A DNA stretch of 5,048 bases from contig SSHD01000159.1 of assembly GCA_008017255.1 (NCBI GenBank), positions 1 to 5,048 of the forward strand, in the 5' to 3' direction. Shown piece by piece: positions 1-5,048 of the stretch (position 1 is its first letter; every line of letters begins with the position of its first letter). The translations under genes and the position numbers were made by a program. The notes beneath the pieces were generated by a model that was not told the origin of the DNA, made no database searches, and saw nothing but the letters and a program-made list of their open reading frames with translations. This DNA is from Acinetobacter sp. GTDB taxonomy: Bacteria > Pseudomonadota > Gammaproteobacteria > Pseudomonadales > Moraxellaceae.

Positions 1-1
1 G

Positions 2-724
2 GTTCCTGCCATTGCACAACATCATCAAACTGGTCGGGTACTTATGGTGGCGTGGATGAACCGTGAAGCCTTACAGCTGACTGCCGAAAAAAACCAAGCG
101 GTGTACTACTCACGTTCACGCAAAAAATTGTGGCACAAAGGCGAAGAATCGGGTCACTTCCAAACCGTGCATGAAATTCGCCTCGATTGCGATGCCGATG
201 TGATTATTTTACAAATTGAGCAACACGGTGGCATTGCTTGTCACACAGGGCGCGAGTCTTGCTTCTATCGCAAGCTGACCCCGCAAGGTTGGGAAATTGT
301 CGATGCACAGCTCAAAGACCCCTCTGCTATTTACGGCGCAGCAGCCAAAACACACACTCAGGATGCTCAAGCAAACGAGCAAGTCGATGTACTTGAGCAT
401 TTAGGTCGTTTGATGCAACAGCGCAAAGCAGCCGATGCCGATAACTCTTATGTGGCTAGTCTGTATCAAAAAGGCATCAATAAAATTTTAGAAAAAGTCG
501 GCGAAGAAAGTGTCGAAAGCATTATTGCCGCCAAAGATTATGCTGTTCATGCTTCGTTAGAAAATCAAAATGAACTTATTTATGAAGTGGCAGATGTATG
601 GTTCCATAGTATTGTGATGTTGGGTTATTTCGACCTTGCGCCACAACTGATTATTGACGAGTTAGCACGTCGTCAAGGTTTATCGGGCTTAGTAGAAAAA
701 GCCAACCGCAGTTCCGACGCGTAA
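2..724 (+). CDS. hisIE: Bifunctional phosphoribosyl-AMP cyclohydrolase / phosphoribosyl-ATP pyrophosphatase, 5' partial
   Basis: This cytoplasmic enzyme carries out steps 2 and 3 of histidine biosynthesis. The C-terminal HisE half hydrolyses PR-ATP to PR-AMP and pyrophosphate, and the N-terminal HisI half opens the PR-AMP ring to give ProFAR. The frame is open from base 2, where [15 protein letters not shown] already matches the conserved HisI N-terminus, so the ATG at 44 is internal and probably only about 15-20 residues are missing. HisI shows the metal-binding D-C-D-A-D (185-199) and the C-H-T-G-R-E-S-C block (239-262), whose two Cys together with the Cys of D-C-D are the expected zinc ligands. 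After a linker, HisE starts near base 386. It has the K-V-G-E-E-S-V-E helix (494-517) and the E-V-A-D-x-W-F-H helix (584-607) that form the Mg/pyrophosphate site of this all-alpha family. All key residues seen are intact. TAA stop at 722-724. Family assignment is firm; upstream his genes cannot be seen. Confidence 0.96.
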   Translation, partial: VPAIAQHHQTGRVLMVAWMNREALQLTAEKNQAVYYSRSRKKLWHKGEESGHFQTVHEIRLDCDADVIILQIEQHGGIACHTGRESCFYRKLTPQGWEIVDAQLKDPSAIYGAAAKTHTQDAQANEQVDVLEHLGRLMQQRKAADADNSYVASLYQKGINKILEKVGEESVESIIAAKDYAVHASLENQNELIYEVADVWFHSIVMLGYFDLAPQLIIDELARRQGLSGLVEKANRSSDA

Positions 725-732
725 GCCGCCGA

Positions 733-2268
733 GTGTCCAATATCGAAAAGCCACAAGCCACCTATGAGCAAGCAATTGCCATAGACAATGCCCGCTTAGG
801 TCAATCCTTTAAAGTGATTGCCTATGCTGGCACTGGTAAAACCACGACTTTACAAATGATTAGCGATGCCATGCCAGAGCGGCGTGGTATGTATTTGGCA
901 TTTAACAAAGCCATTGCCAGTGAAGCGCAGAGTAAATTTCACAGCAACGTCAACTGTCGTACTTTTCACTCGCTGGCGTTTCGAAGTGTGCCACGTAGCA
1001 TTACCGATAAATTACGTTTACCACGTTTAAGCCCCAGTTTTATTGCTACAGAATACCGCCTAACGCCCATTACCCTACGGCGTTTAATGGGCGGACGTTA
1101 TGAAAAATATGTGCTGATGCCGAGCCGTTTGGCGAGTCTAGTTGCCAATGCGGTCAGTTATTTCTGCTCAACCAGTTCGCAATACCCTGCCCCGCGCCAT
1201 ATACAAGCGCCAAGTTGGTTGCATCAAGACGATATACAAGCGCTACAGCAACATTTGTACCCTGCGGTGGAACGGCGTTGGTTAGAGTCGATTCATCCGC
1301 AGCACAACGCAGGCATTGGACACGATATTTACCTCAAACTGTGGGCGCTGTCGGAACCGAATATTCCTGCCGATTATGTACTATTTGATGAAGCACAAGA
1401 TGCCGACCCGCTGATGCTGGGCATTTTGCTACGCCAAAAAAGCACCCAAGTGATTTATGTCGGTGATGCACATCAACAAATCTATGCCTGGCGAGGGGCA
1501 GTCAATGCCATGCAGCAAATGCCGCTGCCAGAAAGCCGCTTAACCACATCGTTCCGTTTTGGCGATGCCATTGCCGAGGTCGCCAATAGCCTGCTCGGTG
1601 CATTGAATGAAACCGTGCCTTTGTTGGGCAATCCACATGCCAAATCCAGTGTGGTGAATAAACCGCACACCAAAATGCGTGATGCGATTTTGTGCCGTAC
1701 CAATGCTCGGGCGATGGAGTTGTTACTGTCGGGCTTGGTACAGGGCGATAAAGTCGGTTTACAGGCCGATCAGCAAAAACTCAGCCGCTTTGTCGATGCG
1801 GCCAGTTTACTCAAACAAGGCAAACGCATTACCGATGTGCCCGAACTGGCTTGGTTTAACTCGTGGCATGACGTGCATGAATATTGCGAAACCAACGAAG
1901 GCAGCGACATTAAACCATTGGTTAAATTGGTGGATGATCACGGCACTGAACCACTGAAAAGAGCTTTGGCAAAAATTACCCCAATAGAACAGGCCGATTA
2001 TGTAATTTCCACCGCCCATAAAGCCAAAGGCCTAGAGTGGAATCGGGTGCATATCGAAGATGATTACCAGTTTAAGATCAATGGACTGGAACACAAAATA
2101 ACCGATGAAGAACTAAGACTGCTGTATGTCGCCTGCACCCGTGCCAAAGTCAGCTTAAATATTCATCATCTGTATGATTTAATTCAACAACTTAAGCTCA
2201 AACGTCACCCATCAGCTAAAGCACCGGCTATAGACGAACAGAATGAAAATTCACGCTCACAAGTATGA
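733..2268 (+). CDS. Superfamily 1 UvrD-like DNA helicase, FBH1-like
   Basis: Predicted ATP-dependent 3'-5' DNA helicase, 511 residues. Motifs in order: Q-like region near 8-14; Walker A A-G-T-G-K-T (32-37); Ia AFNKAIASEA (56-65); Ib CRTFHSLA (75-82); Walker B F-D-E-A-Q-D (218-223); III V-G-D-A-H-Q-Q-I-Y-A-W-R-G-A (243-256); IV T-S-F-R-F-G (272-277); V T-A-H-K-A-K-G-L-E-W (427-436); VI L-Y-V-A-C-T-R-A-K (464-472). No catalytic residue is missing. The AFNK, TFHS and SFRFG wording and the compact size resemble the helicase core of eukaryotic FBH1, which dismantles recombinase filaments; no F-box is visible. The protein is shorter than UvrD or Rep (about 670-720 residues). The GTG at 733 is the only ATG/GTG/TTG between the in-frame stop at 655-657 and Walker A, so the start is well constrained, though no good Shine-Dalgarno precedes it. 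It begins 8 bases after the hisIE stop, so co-transcription or translational coupling is likely. A role in recombination or repair is inference. Confidence 0.9.
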   Translation: MSNIEKPQATYEQAIAIDNARLGQSFKVIAYAGTGKTTTLQMISDAMPERRGMYLAFNKAIASEAQSKFHSNVNCRTFHSLAFRSVPRSITDKLRLPRLSPSFIATEYRLTPITLRRLMGGRYEKYVLMPSRLASLVANAVSYFCSTSSQYPAPRHIQAPSWLHQDDIQALQQHLYPAVERRWLESIHPQHNAGIGHDIYLKLWALSEPNIPADYVLFDEAQDADPLMLGILLRQKSTQVIYVGDAHQQIYAWRGAVNAMQQMPLPESRLTTSFRFGDAIAEVANSLLGALNETVPLLGNPHAKSSVVNKPHTKMRDAILCRTNARAMELLLSGLVQGDKVGLQADQQKLSRFVDAASLLKQGKRITDVPELAWFNSWHDVHEYCETNEGSDIKPLVKLVDDHGTEPLKRALAKITPIEQADYVISTAHKAKGLEWNRVHIEDDYQFKINGLEHKITDEELRLLYVACTRAKVSLNIHHLYDLIQQLKLKRHPSAKAPAIDEQNENSRSQV

Positions 2269-2281
2269 CCAAACACAATTC

Positions 2282-2303
2282 GTCATAGATGACTCGATTG
2301 AGT
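2282..2303. promoter_or_regulatory. Short overlapping palindromes, operator-like
   Basis: GTCAT-AG-ATGAC (2282-2293) is a perfect 5-bp inverted repeat around a 2-base centre. It overlaps ACTC-GATT-GAGT (2292-2303), a 4-bp repeat around four bases. The first has the shape of a dimeric regulator site rather than of a hairpin, since a 2-base loop cannot close. The cluster starts 13 bases after the helicase stop. No regulator is recognised from the sequence, and short palindromes of this size can arise by chance. Confidence 0.2.
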
Positions 2304-2383
2304 ATCCATACTATAAAAAATCCTCCGATGTTGTTACCACATGTAATAACAACGCATTTTTATTACAATTTTATAGTAGGATA
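2303..2383. repeat. 81-bp inverted-repeat element, MITE-like or large stem-loop
   Basis: The left arm TATCC-a-TACTATAAAA (2303-2318) and the right arm TTTTATAGTAGGATA (2369-2383) are perfect reverse complements over 15 bp, apart from one unpaired A at 2308. They enclose 50 bases. The outermost dinucleotide on each side is TA, which would fit a small non-autonomous element of the Tc1/mariner-IS630 type with a TA target duplication, but TA is also simply part of the palindrome. A run of eight T (2390-2397) begins 6 bases after the right arm, so the same structure could instead end helicase transcription. That distance and the AT-rich stem make it a poor classical terminator. The arm match is seen directly; the mobile-element reading is inference. 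Confidence 0.5.
2330..2367. repeat. Two mutually exclusive inner hairpins
   Basis: Inside the 81-bp element, GTTGTTA (2330-2336) can pair with TAACAAC (2347-2353) across a 10-base loop. TGTAATAA (2342-2349) can pair with TTATTACA (2360-2367), also across 10 bases. Both use bases 2347-2349, so only one can form at a time in a transcript. Competing stems are typical of attenuators and riboswitch expression platforms, but no leader peptide or known ligand-binding domain is seen, and AT-rich DNA makes such pairings easily. Confidence 0.35.
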
Positions 2384-2400
2384 AGACGATTTTTTTTATT

Positions 2401-2425
2401 TTCAAGTTGTGCAATACAACCTGAG
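2401..2425. other. Small imperfect stem-loop
   Basis: GTTGT (2406-2410) pairs with ACAAC (2416-2420) around the loop GCAAT. After one A/C mismatch the stem continues with TTCA (2401-2404) against TGAG (2422-2425), including a terminal T-G wobble. The T-rich tract lies before it on the + strand and nothing T-rich follows, so it does not look like a terminator in either direction. Its function is unknown. Confidence 0.25.
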
Positions 2426-2505
2426 TTTCCGCTCACTGGATTGGCTTTCTCGATTAAAATTTTGGCATTCTCTTTGAAGACCTGCAAATCTTGAAAAAAA
2501 TCCAC

Positions 2506-2529
2506 CTTTAGTTTGCTTGCAAGCTAAAG
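2506..2529 (+). promoter_or_regulatory. Hairpin with CTTG loop over the ribosome-binding region of the antiporter gene
   Basis: CTTTAGTTTG (2506-2515) pairs with CAAGCTAAAG (2520-2529) to give a 10-bp stem with one G-U pair, closed by the tetraloop CTTG with a G-C closing pair, a known stable RNA tetraloop type. Its 3' arm ends 7 bases before the ATG at 2537. The only purine-rich candidate ribosome-binding sequence, TAAAG (2525-2529), lies within the paired arm, so the folded mRNA would hide it. No T-run follows, which argues against a terminator for + strand transcripts. The structure is seen; translational control is inference. Confidence 0.45.
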
Positions 2530-2536
2530 CATAAAC

Positions 2537-5048
2537 ATGGATACCAGCGTGTTACCGCTTATTATTTTAGTCCCGCTCATACTCGGCACCACCCTTGTGC
2601 CCGCTTTGCAACGTATTTCACGCGGCATGACCGCTCTCGGCGCTATTGGCATTAGCCTGTGTTGTTTTCTGTTACTGCTCAGTCAAGCGACAAGCGTACT
2701 ACAAGGTAACAGCATCGTGCAACATTGGGACTGGCTGCCACAAGCAGGTATTCATCTGAGTTTTAGGCTCGATGCGCTTGGCTTAATGTTTGCCTTGCTC
2801 ATTAGCGGTATTGGCACGCTGATTATGATTTATGCCTACTATTATCTCAGTGCTAAAAACTCGCTTGCCAAGCTGTACCAATTGCTAATGCTGTTTATGG
2901 CCGCCATGCTTGGTATTTCACTGTCCAATAATTTAATGCTGCTGTTGGTGTTTTGGGAGCTCACCAGTATTTCATCATTCCTGTTGGTGGGATATTGGAG
3001 CCAATACGAAGTGGCGCAGCGTGGCGCACGTATGGCACTAACCATTACTGGTATGGGTGGCTTAGCGCTATTAGCGGGTTTTATCTTACTGGGGCACATT
3101 GCGGGTACTTATCAAATAGATCAACTGCTGCACATGAAAGAGCAGATTCAGCAGCACAGTTTTTTTGTGCCCACTTTATTGTTAATTTTATTGGGTGCAT
3201 TCACCAAAAGTGCGCAGTTTCCGTTTCATTTTTGGCTACCCAATGCCATGGCAGCACCGACCCCTGTGTCGGCGTATTTACACTCGGCGACTATGGTTAA
3301 AGCTGGTATTTTCTTACTGGCACGCTTTGCGCCAATCTTTATTGGCGCAGCGCTTTATCATAACATTGTGACTTTTGTCGGCTTGTTTACACTGTGTATT
3401 GCCGCCGCTTTTGCCATTTTCAAAGAAGACTTAAAAGGTTTATTGGCGTATTCCACCATCAGCCATTTAGGCTTAATTGTTTGTTTACTTGGCATCGGTT
3501 CACCATTGGCAATGGCTGCTGCCGTGTTCCATATTATCAACCATGCCACCTTTAAAGCAGCGTTGTTTATGTTGGCCGGTGTGGTCGACCACGAAACCGA
3601 AACCCGAGATTTACGCAAGCTGAGTGGCATTTGGCAATTACTGCCGTTTACCGCCACCTTAACCATGATTACCGCTGCATCCATGGCAGGCGTACCGCTC
3701 AGCAATGGTTTTATTTCCAAAGAAATGTTCTTTACTGCCTTACTGGAAAATTTTTCTGGCTCCGCCATGATTCTTGCCGCTGGCGTTGCCACTTTGGCAG
3801 GTATTTTTGCGGTCAGTTATTCTATTCGCTTGGTGCATGGGGTGTTTTTTGATGGCAAGGTCGGCGAGCATGTACCAAACAAACAAGCACATGAGCCACC
3901 TTTTGGTATGCACCTGCCTGCGGTCATATTGGCTGCGCTATGTATTTTAGTCGGACTATTGCCTGCGCTGTTAGCAGAAAATTTGGTCAACAGCGTGACA
4001 CGCGCCAGTATGCTGCAACCGCAACTGGAGGGTGTACATTTAGCCATTTGGCATGGTATTAACGCCCCACTGCTGATGAGCCTGATTGCACTGATCGGCG
4101 GGACATTATTTTATTTTGCCCTCACCAAAGACGGCCGCTTACGCAAAATTGACCTTGACCCTGCGTTGGGCATATTTCAAGGCAAAATTTTATTTGACCT
4201 GTTCCTCAAACACTTACTCATCACCAGCCGTAAAATTAAACAACGTACCGAAACTGGTTCATTGCAAAGCTATTTGCTGTGGATTGTGCTGTTTAGCATG
4301 TTCATGCTCAGTTTGCCGCTAGTCAACCAAGGCTTAAGTACTGGCACACGTGAACTGACCCATGCGCCGTGGGTGGCAATTGTACTGTGGCTGACCTTGT
4401 TCTCTGCCTGTTGGATGATGCTATGGTTTCACCATGAGCGCATTAAAGCAGTGCTGATTAGCGGTGCGGTCGGCTTGGTGGTGACCATGGTCTTTGTGAC
4501 CTTGTCGGCACCCGACCTTGCTTTGACTCAGATTACCGTGGATGTCGTCACCACCGTTTTATTATTGATGAGTTTGTCTTTACTGCCGCAGCTCACACCG
4601 TATGAATCTTCCCGTTCACGGCGTTGGCGCGATGCCAGTATTGCCATTGCCGCAGGTGTGGGTATAGGTTGGATTTCATGGCTGATCTTGACTCGCGAAC
4701 ACAATTCAATTTCGTGGTTCTTTATGCAGCAGTCCATTCCATTGGGTGGCGGTTCCAACGTGGTCAATGTAATACTGGTGGATTTCCGTGGTTTCGATAC
4801 CTTTGGCGAAATTACCGTATTGGGCATTGCCGCCATTGGGGCACTGTGTTTAATGGATGGCATGCGCGCGCACGGCACCACCATCACCGAAGGTCTATCC
4901 TATCGTTTTAACCCATCGCCGTTGATGCTACGCATTAGCGCCTCGTGGGTGCTGCCACTGGCGTTGGTGGTCAGTCTCTATATTTTCATGCGTGGGCATA
5001 ACTACCCTGGGGGTGGCTTTATTGCTGGTCTAATTACCGCTATGGCAC
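2537..5048 (+). CDS. mrpA: Multisubunit Na+(K+)/H+ antiporter, fused subunit A/B (MrpA-MrpB), 3' partial
   Basis: Large inner-membrane subunit of an Mrp (Mnh/Pha/Sha) antiporter, which exchanges cytoplasmic Na+ or K+ for protons and supports pH and salt homeostasis. The frame runs 837 codons without a stop to the window end. It is hydrophobic throughout, with about twenty probable membrane segments. R-L-D-A-L-G-L (77-83) marks the N-terminal antiporter domain related to complex I subunit NuoL. Glu-141 in V-F-W-E-L-T-S, Lys-224 in G-A-F-T-K-S-A-Q, His-249 and Lys-255 in YLHSATMVKAG, and Lys-340 in N-H-A-T-F-K-A are the conserved proton-path residues. N-G-F-I-S-K-E (390-396) follows. The MrpA tail has S-A-P-D-L-A-L-T-Q (657-665) and F-D-T-F-G-E-I-T-V-L-G (753-763). 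From about 795 the sequence becomes an MnhB domain, with R-G-H-N-Y-P-G-G-G-F (819-828). An in-frame TAA at 2525-2527 limits the start; ATG 2537 fits the family's N-terminus. Subunits C to G are expected downstream. Alternative names are phaAB and mnhA. Confidence 0.94.
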   Translation, partial: MDTSVLPLIILVPLILGTTLVPALQRISRGMTALGAIGISLCCFLLLLSQATSVLQGNSIVQHWDWLPQAGIHLSFRLDALGLMFALLISGIGTLIMIYAYYYLSAKNSLAKLYQLLMLFMAAMLGISLSNNLMLLLVFWELTSISSFLLVGYWSQYEVAQRGARMALTITGMGGLALLAGFILLGHIAGTYQIDQLLHMKEQIQQHSFFVPTLLLILLGAFTKSAQFPFHFWLPNAMAAPTPVSAYLHSATMVKAGIFLLARFAPIFIGAALYHNIVTFVGLFTLCIAAAFAIFKEDLKGLLAYSTISHLGLIVCLLGIGSPLAMAAAVFHIINHATFKAALFMLAGVVDHETETRDLRKLSGIWQLLPFTATLTMITAASMAGVPLSNGFISKEMFFTALLENFSGSAMILAAGVATLAGIFAVSYSIRLVHGVFFDGKVGEHVPNKQAHEPPFGMHLPAVILAALCILVGLLPALLAENLVNSVTRASMLQPQLEGVHLAIWHGINAPLLMSLIALIGGTLFYFALTKDGRLRKIDLDPALGIFQGKILFDLFLKHLLITSRKIKQRTETGSLQSYLLWIVLFSMFMLSLPLVNQGLSTGTRELTHAPWVAIVLWLTLFSACWMMLWFHHERIKAVLISGAVGLVVTMVFVTLSAPDLALTQITVDVVTTVLLLMSLSLLPQLTPYESSRSRRWRDASIAIAAGVGIGWISWLILTREHNSISWFFMQQSIPLGGGSNVVNVILVDFRGFDTFGEITVLGIAAIGALCLMDGMRAHGTTITEGLSYRFNPSPLMLRISASWVLPLALVVSLYIFMRGHNYPGGGFIAGLITAMA

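Larger units (their letters stand above)
2269..2536. other. AT-rich, structured intergenic region
   Basis: These 268 bases between the helicase stop and the antiporter start hold no convincing gene. An 83-codon frame from 2243 to 2494 is judged spurious. The stretch is visibly richer in A+T than the flanking genes, especially 2304-2400, and contains several inverted repeats listed separately. It must contain the antiporter promoter unless transcription reads through from the helicase. No strong sigma-70 pair is seen. The best partial matches are TACAAT (2364-2369) and TATAGT (2372-2377) without a good -35 box, and TTGGCA (2462-2467) followed at 16 bases by a poor GCAAAT. Confidence 0.7.

Noticed and set aside
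1199..1243. ATATACAAGCGC occurs twice, 33 bases apart (1199-1210 and 1232-1243)
   Set aside because: Both copies lie inside the helicase coding frame, where each encodes part of an ordinary I-Q-A run. There are only two copies, with no longer unit, so chance or codon reuse explains them.
2462..2489. TTGGCA (2462-2467) with GCAAAT (2484-2489) as a sigma-70 promoter for the antiporter gene
   Set aside because: The -35 half is good, but the -10 half matches TATAAT at only three positions and the spacing is 16. This is too weak to annotate as a promoter.
2243..2494. An 83-codon + strand frame overlapping the helicase end and running through the intergenic repeats
   Set aside because: It has no ribosome-binding site, spans the inverted-repeat DNA, has an unpatterned composition rich in F, K, S and C, and resembles no family I know. 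It looks like chance coding in AT-rich DNA.
2506..2529. The CTTG hairpin as a rho-independent terminator
   Set aside because: On the + strand no T-run follows. On the minus strand a T-run exists but begins 6 bases beyond the stem, and no minus-strand gene there needs ending.
3358..3792. A 144-codon minus-strand frame inside the antiporter gene
   Set aside because: It lies antisense to a strongly conserved MrpA region containing Lys-340 and N-G-F-I-S-K-E. Its protein is low-complexity and recognisably a shadow of that gene. The same holds for the minus-strand frames at 2842-3099, 3817-4047 and 4528-4887.
1..5048. tRNA, rRNA, CRISPR array or complete insertion sequence
   Set aside because: No cloverleaf-like tRNA segment, regularly spaced repeat or transposase-like frame was seen by eye on either strand.

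Overview
The window holds one 5'-truncated gene, one complete gene, a 268-base AT-rich gap and one 3'-truncated gene, all on the + strand. The proteins point to a gammaproteobacterium of moderate GC content. The HisI half carries a D-C-D-A-D / C-H-T-G-R-E-S-C signature like that of Acinetobacter and Neisseria relatives, and the antiporter subunit is the fused A+B form common in Proteobacteria. Moraxellaceae or a neighbouring family is a guess from protein style; no species call is possible.

Bases 2-724 are the end of hisIE, a bifunctional histidine-biosynthesis enzyme whose N-terminus lies before the window. Eight bases after its stop, a GTG codon at 733 opens a 511-residue superfamily 1 (UvrD/Rep-like) DNA helicase. 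All its helicase motifs are intact, and its motif wording resembles the eukaryotic F-box helicase FBH1 more than classical UvrD. The spacing suggests co-transcription with hisIE, although the two have no obvious shared function.

Bases 2269-2536 contain no convincing gene. They are rich in inverted repeats: a short palindrome cluster (2282-2303), an 81-base element with 15-bp inverted arms and two competing inner hairpins (2303-2383) followed by a T-run, a smaller stem-loop (2401-2425), and a stable-looking hairpin with a CTTG loop (2506-2529) just before the next start codon.

From 2537 to the window end is an open reading frame of 837 codons. It encodes the large subunit of an Mrp/Pha/Mnh-type multisubunit Na+(K+)/H+ antiporter, with the MrpA part running directly into an MrpB (MnhB) domain. 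The remaining subunit genes are expected just downstream.

The genes themselves belong to known families. I did not find a clearly new system. The least explained parts are the structured intergenic DNA and the FBH1-like helicase beside hisIE.
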